A DNA stretch of 64,000 bases from Neurospora intermedia (taxonomy: Eukaryota > Ascomycota > Sordariomycetes > Sordariales > Sordariaceae). Position 1 is the stretch's first letter. The number at the start of each line of letters is the position of its first letter. Below, in pieces: positions 38,624-49,982 of the stretch. The notes beneath the pieces were generated by a model that did no database searches, was not told where the DNA came from, and saw only the letters and a list, made by a program, of their open reading frames with translations. The position numbers and the translations under genes are program-made. Location of the stretch: the NCBI GenBank assembly GCA_037102815.1, contig BTPP01000002.1:1426001-1490000 (forward strand). Direction: 5' to 3'.

Positions 38624-39370
38624 TGTGTGCAAACCGACCGCTTGAATGTGAACGTCCGACGTAGAGCACTAACGCAAAAATAGCCCGTCTGGTTGTGCCA
38701 GCTTTGCCAAGGTTGAAAAACCGAGAGAACTGAACAAGGAAGTGGTTCCGCTGCTGGCTGTTTTGGGGGAATGGGCAGATGGGAGAGAGCGTCAGCTTCG
38801 TGATCGATAAGCAATGATTTCGTGAGACGGAGAGCAGAGCCCAACCAGTTAAGCTTTTAAACTTCGTCAGTTCTACCGCCGAAAGTGGTAGCGTTGAAGA
38901 TGGATTTAGCAGAGTGTTGTACGAGAGTTGGTTGGAGTGGCCTGACTAAAGGCCAAGACGGTGCTGGATGGAGATTTTGGACCCCGGCATCAGGGCTGCA
39001 GCCTGGCAGTGGACGATAGAGGTAATGACGGAACGATGCTGCACCGGAAGTCAGTCGCGCTTCAGGGGTCACACAAAGCCTTACCGCATGCTGCACTAAC
39101 AGCAGATCCTATCCCCTGCAGTGCTTCACTGTTAGCGCCAAACGTGGCCGAAGTTCAGCCGTGCCACCGCCCAGTCGCAAGGGTGCCTTTGCTGTTCTAG
39201 CCTTTCTTATCGGCCGCCGCTTTCACCTGCTGATCGGTGGGGCACTTTGTCTTTCTCGCCTGAAGCCATTTCCCCAAATCGCCAATTCTTCTCTTTTTTT
39301 GTTGTCGCAGAACTTGACGTCCCACCAACAACGCCGTTTCTACTCTTTATACCAACCGTAAACCGACAAA
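38624..39370. promoter_or_regulatory. Shared divergent upstream region of prp4 and TMA7
   Basis: The two start codons face away from each other across 747 bases, so both promoters and 5' leaders must lie here. A pyrimidine-rich stretch (39270-39310) precedes the TMA7 start, as is common in fungal ribosome-related genes. No TATA element stands out. Confidence 0.6.
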
Positions 39371-40097
39371 ATGGGTGGCGCTGACAGAGCTGGTATGTTT
39401 CCTCCCTAGTCGCTTATCTGTTATCGCGCGCTGTGCTGTGCGACGGCGATTACAATGGGGGATCAACGAAAACTTGGTGATAGCCTCATGCTGACAATAT
39501 ATCCTCTTTAGGTGGCAAGGCCAAGCCCCTCAAGGTGCGTTTCTCTATGCATTGATTCAATCTGACGTGTTACGGACGAGAGCGACGACGACACTTGGTA
39601 TCGCTGAGCCACGACTACTGGAGGGATTAATCACTGGCTGGCGGCCCTTTGCGGACATTCACCACAGCAGGCGTGAAAATCTTCCCCATGGCGTTCAACC
39701 CTCCATAGTAGTCGTGGCCTAGCTTGGCGGAAACATGACGAACCTCGATGACGCAGAATCCAAGACTGACTCTCTGGTTTGCGAACAGGCTCCCAAGAAG
39801 GACAAGAAGGAGCTCGACGAGGATGACAAGGCTTTCCTCGAGAAAAAGAGAGCCGGTACGCATCTCCCTCCCCTACATCATGGACTTACATTGCACCACC
39901 ATGTCACGCATTACACCGCCTACACGACCATAAAAACCCCAAAACCGATGAACAAATAAACAAAGAAACACACGAAACTAACATTCCACCCCCCGACAAC
40001 AGAGGAGAAGGCCCGCAAGGATCTCGCCGCCAAGGCCGGCGGCAAGGGTCCTCTCAACACCGGTGCCCAGGGCATCAAGAAGTCCGGCAAGAAGTAA
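39371..40097 (+). CDS. TMA7: Translation machinery-associated protein TMA7
   Basis: Small basic protein that associates with ribosomes. Exons are 39371-39392, 39512-39534, 39789-39855 and 40003-40097, coding 68 residues (yeast Tma7 has 64). The protein opens MGGADRAGGKAKPLKAPKK, has the acidic-then-basic centre ELDEDDKAFLEKKR, and ends in the family signature GIKKSGKK. All donors are GTATGT, GTGCGT or GTACGC. The last intron has an ACTAAC branch site. Four exons for 68 codons, with a 254-base second intron, is intron-dense. Only spliced translation shows it; no single frame reveals the gene. Confidence 0.93.
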
Positions 40098-41008
40098 ATA
40101 AAATCCATCTCGCGTATTCTACTACGAACCGCGCCGGCTACACATTCGGAACGGACGGATAAGATGCATGGATGGACGGACATGGAGGAGCATAAAGGAA
40201 AGTGCAGCAGTGTCGCACAACGGCGTTTTTACAGAGCAAAAGGTTTACTGGATATTTTATGCGTGCCTTCCAGAACGCAGTCTTCCGTTGATTGATGAAT
40301 TAAAGCATGTAGCGAGGAGCTTCAAAAGATGGGATACCAACATATGGGAATATACATAAATGGCACGTACAATTTTGGACATGTCCACGCAATTGATCAA
40401 TACGATGTTGGCGGTGTTGAGTGTTCACACTGAGAGGAACGACATGTTTTTGTTTTCCCCGCTCGATCCGGCCTTGATCCATCCTCTTTTCAGTTACGTA
40501 GAGGAACACTCAATGCCCATTCGTGAACTACTATACAATCGGTACGTTTGAAAAAAACGTGGCTGGAAAGACATACTGGATATATCGACGTCCTTTTGAC
40601 GTCCTCCTGGGCCTGCTGCTCGTGTCTCTATGTGAAACAGGGACTTCATGATACAAGCACCAGCCCATCTGTGCCTTTGCCATCCAAAACCCAAACAACC
40701 CTTCTAGGGCCTAGCCAGATTCTGATTCTCGTAATCTATCATTTCACAGACACCCGTATAAAACGCCGAAACAATGCTTGGTGAGGGGCCCAGAGTGCCC
40801 ATAAATGCAACTTGCCCGTCCCGTGTCTCTGCTAGTTCTCCCCGTCTCCTGGAGCTGAGGAAGCCAGCCGTTCATGCTCCGACTCGGCAGTCGTCTTCCG
40901 CACCCAAAACTTGAAGATATCCCTCTTCTTTCCCTTGTTCAACGTAGACGACTCATCGACTTGGTTGACCGTCCTCCTCGGCTTTCCTCTTCCAGGGACA
41001 CAGATCTT
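40098..41008. other. Convergent intergenic region between TMA7 and the CSC1-like gene
   Basis: Both neighbours end here, so it holds their 3' untranslated regions. I see no further gene. A CAACTTGCCC-type stretch and a short poly-A tract (40549-40556) are unremarkable. Confidence 0.6.
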
Positions 41009-44000
41009 CTAATTCCCGCCCCATACACTATTCCCACCCCCGTTTCCATTCGCACCCCTACCTGGCGCGCCGGGCGGAGGTCCCTGCCTCCTATTACCCC
41101 TAAAATAGTCATACTGCATCGGGTCGTTCTGGCCCTGGTTGGGCTGGAAATGAGGGCTTTGAATTGCATTGGGTGCCGTCTGCATCATGTCGTCGTCCGT
41201 TTGTGGCACGTTGCCATAACCATATCGAGAAGCACCCAGCACGCCTGGCGCGCGTGGGTTGGGGATGCTAAACCCGCCCAGTGCACCGCGAGACCTGGTG
41301 CTATCGAAACTCCTTTCCCGGTGCAGGCCATCGTCCGCGACTTCGAAACCTGCTGGTGTTGAAGTCGGCATACCTGCCGCGTTATAGACGAGGTTGCTCG
41401 AGCTGTCGTTGCCGGTGTCACCCATGTGATACAGGGGGCTTCGGCCTCGACCGGGCGCTTCACCGGGACCTAGAATAGGTGGTGAATAGGGCGCCTGGTT
41501 ATTGGACGAGTATTGTTGCGATGGAGACATGTATCCCCCAACATAAGCAGTGTTGCCCATATCAGACTGGTTCGAAAAGAATCTGCGGTTGTGGCTGAAG
41601 CCCATTCCTCCTACTGGTGTGCCTGGTCGAGAATTGTTGTCGGATCCCGTAGCCATGGTTCCTGGTGTGTCTGGCCGCACAATATCAGATGCGCGTCCGA
41701 ACAACTCACCAGCACCATGGTCAGCAGCAAATTCGTCGCGATTCTTGTAAAATTCAAAGTCCAGTCGGGACTCCGGGACGACCTCGAACCCAGGCACAGC
41801 AGACGACAGTTTTCCAATCTTTCCAGAAGCCATACTGTCCAGGGCGTATGTGTCGCTATACCCGCTCACAGACATTGAGTCGCCAAGGCCTGCATCACGG
41901 CCATCGGATAGCCGACCTTGGTAAACGCTTGCCAGTATATTCTGAGCTTTGGCGTGTACCATGGGGGTAATCAGCGGCTTGTATAGGGCAGGGTGGCCGA
42001 AGCGCGAGGCAAGACGATCGTTCCTAGGGCCTTGTTCTTTTAGGCCGAAACCTTCCTCAGCATTGTGGTGCTTGATGATGCGTGTCGAAAAGTAGGTGAT
42101 CTTATTATCGTATATCCATGAGCAGACAAACTTGAAGATGATGATCAGAATTGGCAGCGGAACGACGGCGTACGCTTGGGTTTTGTACCCAAAGCCTCTT
42201 ACCCACACTACAAGGAACACGATCAGGTGAGATAGCATCAGTCCAAAGAGGATGCGGTTGAACAAGATGCGCCAAAACATTCCTCCGCTCTCCGTCTTCG
42301 TGACAAAGACGTACATCAGCAAATACTTTTTGAGCGCAACGTCAATGGCGAAGTACATCCCTGCCGCCGGGAGAACAAGCGGCATGATGGGAGCGTAACA
42401 GAGGGCGGCGGTGGCGTAGAAAAGGAAATAATTGTAGTAGCTAGCGTAATCGAAAGGCGGCGGTGCCGTGAGCTCGATCAGCTCCCTGGGAGTCGGATTC
42501 GTGAACTTTCGCATGATAGAGCCGTAAATCAGCTTCCAAAGCTGCGATAGATCGATGGCAGCACCTAGTTGACGCTGAATGAGCCAAACAACCCAAAAGG
42601 GCGAAATCCCGCAAAGCGAGACGAAGACGGTGGTCCCAAAGTCCGCATCAAGGATAGCTTGCCACGCGTCATCATCCGTGGCAGTGTTCTTGATCACCGT
42701 GGCCCCGAAAGACCAAAGAGCACTGAACAGAGAGAACACAAAGAGATTGTTGAAGACAAAGAAGGAGTATAGTTTGGCGACAACATGGCGTTCCCGACCG
42801 GTCTTGGTCATGTCGCCGGCCTTCATGGATAGCCGCCGGAAAATGATGGGGAGAACCATATAAACCAAGGAAGTCAAGGCTGGAGAAGCAATACCCTGTA
42901 CAATGGCCCAAAAGTTTCTGTTCGTTTCTAGAGACTTCTGAAAGTCGGGCCAAACGCGTGCGAGATTGCTCAGGTTGACCAAGAAGATGGCGATCATGGC
43001 GTTGGGAGCAACCCATACCACGGTGAGCACAGTGATCCATAGATTGTTCCACAGTCTCCTCGTGGCACGAGAGGCTGAGCTGAGTGGCATGTTTTCCCAG
43101 ACGATGTCGTTAGGCTTGGGAGCGAGAGTAACCCTTGCGCCTTGTGGTTTTTTGCTTCGGCAGAGATAGGCAATCGCATGCGCTTCGCTTATATCAGAAT
43201 AAGATGCAAAGCCGTACGGCATGGAACCTCTCTTGTCTATCCGTTGGCGAACCTCCTTGATCTCGAGCTCCAGCAACTTGATTCGTTGCGTGAGATAGTC
43301 GATAGCATCCAGTTTCTTGTCCTTCGGATAGGTTGAGAATGAAGGGTCTTTCTTGGAGGGCCGGCATACTGGCCTAGTAACGGGGAGGTTCTTGGGGTCC
43401 TTGAGGTACTTGGCTAGCACCTGTTCCAGCTTCCGGACGGTCTTTTCGTGCTCCTCGATCAAGGTGGGCAAAATTTTGACGTCGCGTGCGACAGCAGTCC
43501 TCGAAAAGGATGAACTCGGTGCTACGCTATCAATGATTCGAGCGATACCTTCGTCCGAAGTCAAATTTTTGGGGATATCGTACAACTAGTAGTCGTTTGG
43601 TTAGGACAAAGAAACAATGCGATGGGGGCTGGGTGTAACATACCATGAGCGTACGGGCGTGGAGGCTCTGCTGATACTCCTCGCTTCTGAGGTATTGGAT
43701 CCTCAACTCACAAACCTTTCTATAGTTCCACCAAAGAAAGAAGCACACAATCAGGGTGGTTACCCAGGACATGACGACTGTGGCCCACTGCCACTGGTTC
43801 CACACGTTCATGGGCGTAACTTTTTGCAGCCAAGGCGACTCGGGTGCAGCGTTCTTATACCAGTTTATGGGAATTTGAATGCAACAACACAGGACGGCTA
43901 GGCACAAAAAGATGTTGCGACACATCCTGGTGAAGCGCATGAAGATGGTGGCGTCCATGCCGACCAGCCTCACCAAATCCTGCTCCGTGGTCGTCCACAG

Positions 44001-44379
44001 CGGCTTGATCCAGGAGAAGAAGCCCTTCCCGAGCTGGGGCGGGGCGTGCTTGTCGTCGGCATGTTTGAGTTTGGGTGCGTATACGACAGTGTTGAGTGGC
44101 CTAACCAGGGAGAAGCCCAAGGCGACGGCTACGGTAATGCTCACGGAAGAACCAAGGGCAGCGTAGATGGAGTTGGAAGAAAGCTGGGAGCGCAATTACA
44201 TCAGCAATCTGTAGGGACGAGTATGACGTGAAGACATAGTATTTTTCTTTTTTTTTTTTTATGGATAGATGCACGACACCTACCTGGGCGGCAAAGGGAT
44301 CCTGTAAAAGTTGGAGGAATTCACTGATGGGATCACGGCTTTGGAGCACGTTGGCTTTCATGCCCAGCATATCCACCAT
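41009..44379 (-). CDS. CSC1/OSCA-family calcium-permeable cation channel (DUF221)
   Basis: Multi-pass membrane protein of the osmo- or mechanosensitive CSC1/OSCA/TMEM63 family. Exons are 44379-44284, 44183-43644 and 43585-41009, coding 1070 residues with phase kept. Exon 1 gives a 32-residue N-terminus starting at a real ATG; the upstream-extended frame starts with TTG. The N-terminal RSN1-type segment (Q-LSSNSIYAALG, then TM helices near 40-60, 110-130 and 160-180) is followed by a cytosolic PHM7-like loop with ARTLMLYDIPKNL. Then comes the 7TM region (NDIVWENMPLS, WIVLIQ-like helices, APIMPLVLPAAGMYF). The last 250-300 residues are a disordered Gly/Asn/Pro-rich tail ending GNSVWGGN. Three related paralogue types exist in fungi, so the exact orthologue is not assigned. 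Confidence 0.93.
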
Positions 44380-45126
44380 GTTGTTTCCCAGTAACGAGCC
44401 CAACCAGGGCGGTCAAAGCAGAAGTTGTGATCAGAGCGACAGCGATCGAGGGGAGAGGTGGGTTGCGGTTGTCGGTATTTGCGTGTTAGCGCAGGCCCGT
44501 GAGTCGTCTAATCGGCAAAGCTCTAGTTGGGATGAACTGGTCTTCGTTCCACTGCTCTCCGTTGGTTCGGCGATTTTGAAAGACACCGGTATCGCCAAAG
44601 AAGGATGTTTGTTGTATGTAGGCGTTTGGTCGTATCGCAGAAGGCGTCGAATGCCGGTTGAAGGGGAACGTGACCGGCCCTGCTGTTTCAAAGGCGTGTC
44701 GCGCAACCACAAACAAAGAGATCAGGACTCTCTTTGGCGCCGACGATCAAAGAGAATAGTTTTGTTGTATGCTGTGCGCATAACAATTGGAACTGAACGA
44801 TCGTCGTCGTGTGTAACTCGTGCCGGGGCACTCGGACGGAATAGGGTCAATAGGGAAAATGAGCACCACGATCTGGAACGAATGTGACGTATGGTGAATG
44901 CCAAGTCCCAGGGCTAACAAATTGGTTCAGAAAAATGCGTGGCCGACCGGGACCCTGCCGCCAGTGCTGAATAGGAGGGAGAGCCCAGTCAGTTAAGCGA
45001 GAGGGGCGACAAGAGTCGGTATTAGTGAGGGTATTCTAGTAGGTTGCGCAAAGAGGGTAGTAAGGTCCTGAGGGTTCAGTTGTTGCTATGCTCGAGGGTT
45101 TGGTACAGTGGGAAAAAAAAAACGAA

Positions 45127-45155
45127 GGTGGTGGTGGTGGTGGTGGTGGTGGTGG
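45127..45155. repeat. GGT microsatellite, nine units
   Basis: Nine perfect GGT units plus two bases upstream of the CSC1-like gene. Read on the minus strand it produces a poly-proline run in a spurious frame. Confidence 0.95.
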
Positions 45156-47586
45156 AGGATGGATGGGATGGAGGAGTTGGTCAACCATGTCGATTGATCG
45201 ATGGGGATAGGTGATGATATCAATTCGGCCACTTTTCTTGGGCACGCGTGTCGGAAGATCGTCAAAAGGATGATGGACAGCGACAGACAAAGTACAGGCA
45301 AGCATCAGGCAAGTGATAGCCAAACAATTGGGGATGGACGGGTTCTGGAAGGAGGGATGGACGGGCCAATGACTGCTTTTGCCTGTCTTTTGTGCATCAA
45401 TCATGGGGACGCCGGGGAGGCTTCGGGGCCGCTGAGAGGCTCGTGTGGTGGTTCCTCCACCCTGCCCACATCCACATGCCGTTGGATCTGTGACCTTCCG
45501 TGGGGCCGGATTGTCAGATTGGCAGTGTGTGTTGCAGCAGCTGGGCTGCCCGCAGTGTGCTAAGAATGGAACTTGGAACTCTGTTTCTGCTTCCCGTCCA
45601 CCGGTCTCCAAATGGAGTTCTTCAGGGTCTTGACGCCGTCCCACGGGCATGTCTCGTTCACTCTCTTCAGTCACCTTTTTCACTTACGCCCCACATCTTC
45701 ACCCCATATCCAACGCTTTCTTTTTTGCAGACTGGCAGGTTTTACTTCTCCATCGTCCGTCTTCGAAGGGGTTCCTTTCTTGATCAAGGGATCCCGTCAC
45801 GCTCATGTCGTTATTGGCTGCCCCTGACATGACATGATCCACCAAACGGGCAGCAAAGCGGCTCAAGAATGGACCTGGAATGGACACTTCATGACTCCAA
45901 GACCTCACCCAAGACTGGCCGCACCGCAAGCTTGCCGTCCTGCCGTCGCCAGGCATGGAAGTGGAAGCTGGGGAGGGTTTTGGCATCAGCCTGTAACAAG
46001 CAGATGGGTCAGTTCGGATCCAAGTAGGCCAATCACCGGCCAGACCACGGCTTGTCACAGGCTGCCAATTGGCCGCTGTCAAGGGTGTCGGTGTCCACTT
46101 GAGCATGTCAGCATGTCCCACCACATTCCATTCGCATGCTGAAAAAGGGCCATTTGGCTCGCGTCTATAGACAGAAATACGAGAGTTCGATGTCCTTTGA
46201 CGATTTCGTACATGAAGATCCGACTCAGATCGCGATGCAACAAGCCTCTTCACTGTTCAGGTACCAATGCAAGGTTACAATATGCATACGAGACTGAACT
46301 TTTACAAGACCTTCCATCGGCTGCCTCCCTTTCAAGGTAGTCTATGCTTCTTTCCATTCAAGTTCTTCAAGTCTCGAACGTCTCCGCATGGGATTCTATC
46401 CCCTACAAGATTGTCGCCTCCACAAACAGTTCCTCAGGACATCAACAGAGACCCATCCCATCCCATCGAAGAGATCGGCGCAAAATTAAGCAGGGTCGTT
46501 GACTCGTTTCGGCTTTAGTTCACGACCCGTAACCCCGGCACCTGCAATTGGTTTGGGCTTTCTGGGTCTGAATAATGGCATATACGAAGCTTTGGCACTT
46601 GTTCTCGGCCTACACGAAGGGCAACTAGAGCCCCAACAAATATCTGATATCGTTGCGGTTCATAAGACATTTTGATCAGAGCTAGGGATCGCTCTCACGA
46701 CGGCGAAAACCCGTCAATTGCAGGTGTATCAACGTGGACGGAATAAAAGTAAACGTACAGTCTTTGAGGTACCTATCACTGACCACATCCACCCTAGCGG
46801 TCGAGAACAGATCCCCGTCAAGTTCGGGCTTAAGGGCCGTCCGGATCTCCATGTCCATCGCGACGGACTCAAGCGCTGCGTAGCGTACTGGGGGCGCCAG
46901 GGGTGGGCAGAAGATATACATACATTTCCGCCAGCTCCTCAGTGACAACCCTCGAGCAACTTCGAAATGGATTTGTGAAGTCGAAATACAGGTTGGTAAA
47001 GATTTACCAACAGAATCTCATTTTTCTGTCGAAGTGGTATTTCAGCTAGCCGCTGATTAACCTACCCCTACCTCGACTTGGAATGCTACCTATGCATTGA
47101 AAAAAGGAGACAACATCTTCCATGATTCAGTGTGGTTGCGTACAGACAGTCTTCGGCTTATTAGTTGAAAACTCGGTGGCAATGTCCCATCCAGAGAGAT
47201 TCAGCCTTGAAGTTCTGGACGGACAGATCCATGAGGCCGCGTGGTGATTACGTATACCTCGAAAAAGCTCCAGCGACTCGATGTCAAGTTTGATTTAGTT
47301 CAGTTGGAGCTACTCTATGGATACAGCACAGCATTGCTTCCAGTTGGAGCCAAGGAAAAGGAAGGCACATTTCTTCGCCTGTCCGTTCCTTCTTTCCATC
47401 ATAAGTGGTGGTTGGTGATCATTGATCTTGATTTACCCCTCGTTGATCGTTCCTGCCGTCAAAGGATGTAAACCTCCTCTTCTTCCCCTCTATGATATCA
47501 GCTACCTGGAGACATGAAGAGAACTGAACTCTGCCCAACGTCCCTCGACCAGTACCTACATTTCAAGCTTTTTCTCCATCTGAGCA

Positions 47587-47588
<2 letters not shown>

Positions 47589-47629
<41 letters not shown>
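47589..47629. repeat. Homopolymer run of 41 T
   Basis: An uninterrupted run of 41 T in non-coding DNA about 400 bases beyond the stop of the FAD oxidoreductase. Its length may not be exact, since homopolymers this long are error-prone in sequencing. Confidence 0.95.
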
Positions 47630-48026
47630 CTTCATGAGGGCTCCTTTTCCATCTTGACCTGAAGATTCTACCTTCGCAGGCGTGGTTCATTTCCCTTCAC
47701 AACGCTTGCACTCTGATTGAAGATACCTTTCCAAAGCTTAGCCGCCGAGATAAGCCCTCTGCTAGCCGATCTTCCAAGCAGAAGTGTGTTTTTCCTTGCA
47801 TCTTTTGCCGTCGCCGGCGGATTAAGTGTACGCCGGCTATTGAAGAGATCACTTCGTTCCTTGCCTCGTTCGCCTGTCTCGGCCTGTCTCGTCTCATAGA
47901 GTCTCAAGGGGAAGTCCTTTGATTCCCCTTCCATGCAACCAAACACAGCCTAAATACGGTCAATTAGCTGGTTGTCCTTTGGTATGGGAAATCGACTGGA
48001 GACTAATACTTACTAAACATTGGATA

Positions 48027-49982
48027 TCAGAATCCCAAGTCAGTCAATCCAAGAACACCCCTGGAGCCAAGGTTCATCAAGCTACGTGCCGGGGGGAGGG
48101 TATAGGTCTCCCATTGTTTTGTTGCCAGCTCATCCGTCAAGTCCTGCTCATTCACCGGAGACTCATCGTCACTGGACACTGCATCCCCATCCATGAGCCC
48201 GTCCTTACGATCGTAATCCCTTTCGGGGGTCCCAAATGCATTGATATTGAAAGCATCTCCTGCCCCTGATGATACAGAAGATGCGCCCGGACTCAAATTA
48301 AATGCATTGAATGCGTCCGCAGGTATCGAAGTCTCGACAGATGTTCTTGATCTTCGCTTCGCCTTCACGGGTGTTTTCTTAGCTGTTTGCGGCAACTTAA
48401 TTCCCTGCTTCCATTCGAAGAAGTTGTCAGGATCCCATTGCTGCTTCACGAGCCGCAGGTTCTTGGTATTATTGCCGTAGTACGTCCTCTCCGCGGTGCC
48501 TGACGACAGAACTTCGTCGGGGAAATTGATGAAGGCAGCGCGCGACATGATGGAAAAGGGTCTCAACTTATTCTTGAAAGCTTTCAAGAAGTCCCTCATT
48601 TCCCCTTCCATCCACTTTTCTTTCCAATCTAGCATGATATATGTCTGGTAGACACCATCACGCCAGCGGAAGGCGGAGGCTGAACGATCCTTTCTGCTCG
48701 CTTTCCCGCCAGAGTGTATCCAAGTGACTTGCAAAAGACCTGATTCACCCGCGAACCGGCTCTTGAATACGGCCATCTCTTCCCGGATGATCGACGTGAT
48801 CTTCTTGATCCTCTCGAGGTCATTCTTGAACACAAACGAGGAGTAAAGCTTGAAGGTTGGGTCGGTTGGGAAAGCCTTGATGGTTTCTTCTGACCACTGA
48901 GAGACAAGTGTTTCATGAAGGAAACGGGTTGACTTCTCTGACATGGATCGCCGCACAAGTTGTTCTGCTAACTTTCCACCCCCGTTCTCCGCCTTGTCAG
49001 CACCAAGCTTGTCGGCAATGAGCTTTTCAAAATCGTCCTTGGTACCGTCGTAATAAACAAGAAAGCGAACCGCCAGTTCGCTGCTTGTCTCCTTGAGATC
49101 GCAGATCCAGGACGTGTCAATGGTAACTTGATCTGGCCATCTGGTCGTATAGAAATCGTTCATCGTGTCCATAAACTTATCCATAAGTTTGTCTTTGGTC
49201 TTGTTCGAGCGTTCTTTATCGGATTTGGGAAACCAGGTGTACCTCCCAGCCACCACAGACCCAACCTTGTTGCTCAGCTTTTGGAGATACATCTTGAACT
49301 CGACCACGACACCGAAATTACCGCCCCCAGCACCGCAGAGGGCCCAGAACAGCTTCCCCTTTGGTGAGTCGGGATCGTCGGTGTCTTTGACAGTGACCTT
49401 TTTGCCGTCAGCGGTGACAATAGTGATTTCCTTCAGTGTGTCACAGCCCATGCCGAAGCTCCTCGTGAACGGACCGAGACCGCCGCCCAAGAGGAAACCA
49501 CCCACACCTACAGTGGGACACCGTCCACCATTGATGATAAAGCCATTCATGCGTTTGTTGACAAGTTGCTTGTAGGCATGACCCCACTGGGCACCGCCCT
49601 GTAACGTGACGGTATTGGACTGTTCGTCAATTTTGACGCGATTCATATTCAGCAAGTCCAACGAGATGCCTTTGTCAGTGGTCGAAAACCCTGCATAAGA
49701 ATGGCCGCCGCACTTGATTGTGATGGGGACACCCCTGCTTTTGGCCTCCTTTACAATAGTCTGAACATGACCGACATTCTTGGGCTGGACAACGCAGAGC
49801 GGTCTCGTGAAGCGGTAGAGGAGATTTGCATTCGCAACGGAACGCTCATACTCGGTGTCGCCGGGCAGGAATACGGGAATCTTCTCCTTTTTGAGCTCCT
49901 CAATGACAAATTCCCCTGCCATTCTCTCGATTCCTGCCATTTTTTGGAGTCTCAGTTGCGTTGGTAACCTTACTTTCACCAT
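48027..49982 (-). CDS. Berberine-bridge-enzyme-like FAD-linked oxidoreductase
   Basis: Single-exon gene coding 651 residues. An FAD-binding type 4 domain occupies about 55-235. It carries the covalent-flavin histidine (His94 in GGHSYAGFS) and the second attachment cysteine (Cys155 in GGRCPTVGVGG), so bicovalent FAD is expected. The C-terminal BBE motif is at 501-528 (YYGNNTKNLRLVKQQWDPDNFF). Family members oxidise alcohols, sugars or amine-type substrates with O2; the substrate here cannot be told. There is no signal peptide, unlike many secreted fungal members. Residues 529-651 extend past the usual end: a basic cluster KKTPVKAKRRSR, then two DAFN-containing repeats and an acidic tail. A VWA/alpha-kinase gene lies divergently upstream; no biosynthetic cluster surrounds it. 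Confidence 0.9.
   Translation of the reverse strand: MVKVRLPTQLRLQKMAGIERMAGEFVIEELKKEKIPVFLPGDTEYERSVANANLLYRFTRPLCVVQPKNVGHVQTIVKEAKSRGVPITIKCGGHSYAGFSTTDKGISLDLLNMNRVKIDEQSNTVTLQGGAQWGHAYKQLVNKRMNGFIINGGRCPTVGVGGFLLGGGLGPFTRSFGMGCDTLKEITIVTADGKKVTVKDTDDPDSPKGKLFWALCGAGGGNFGVVVEFKMYLQKLSNKVGSVVAGRYTWFPKSDKERSNKTKDKLMDKFMDTMNDFYTTRWPDQVTIDTSWICDLKETSSELAVRFLVYYDGTKDDFEKLIADKLGADKAENGGGKLAEQLVRRSMSEKSTRFLHETLVSQWSEETIKAFPTDPTFKLYSSFVFKNDLERIKKITSIIREEMAVFKSRFAGESGLLQVTWIHSGGKASRKDRSASAFRWRDGVYQTYIMLDWKEKWMEGEMRDFLKAFKNKLRPFSIMSRAAFINFPDEVLSSGTAERTYYGNNTKNLRLVKQQWDPDNFFEWKQGIKLPQTAKKTPVKAKRRSRTSVETSIPADAFNAFNLSPGASSVSSGAGDAFNINAFGTPERDYDRKDGLMDGDAVSSDDESPVNEQDLTDELATKQWETYTLPPARSLMNLGSRGVLGLTDLGF

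Larger units (their letters stand above)
44380..48026. other. Long intergenic region between the CSC1-like gene and the FAD oxidoreductase
   Basis: About 3.6 kb without a defensible gene. It includes the upstream region of the CSC1-like gene. A 215-residue minus frame at 45036-45683 is mostly a by-product of a GGT microsatellite. A perfect 9-base-arm hairpin lies at 46992-47011 (GTTGGTAAA-GA-TTTACCAAC). The right end holds a 41-base T run and the 3' flank of the oxidoreductase. Confidence 0.6.

Noticed and set aside
44261-44887. 208-residue plus-strand frame
   Set aside because: Overlaps exon 1 of the CSC1-like gene on the opposite strand; no recognisable protein.
45036-45683. 215-residue minus-strand frame upstream of the CSC1-like gene
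   Set aside because: Starts at a non-ATG codon, contains a poly-proline run made by the GGT microsatellite, and has no domain.
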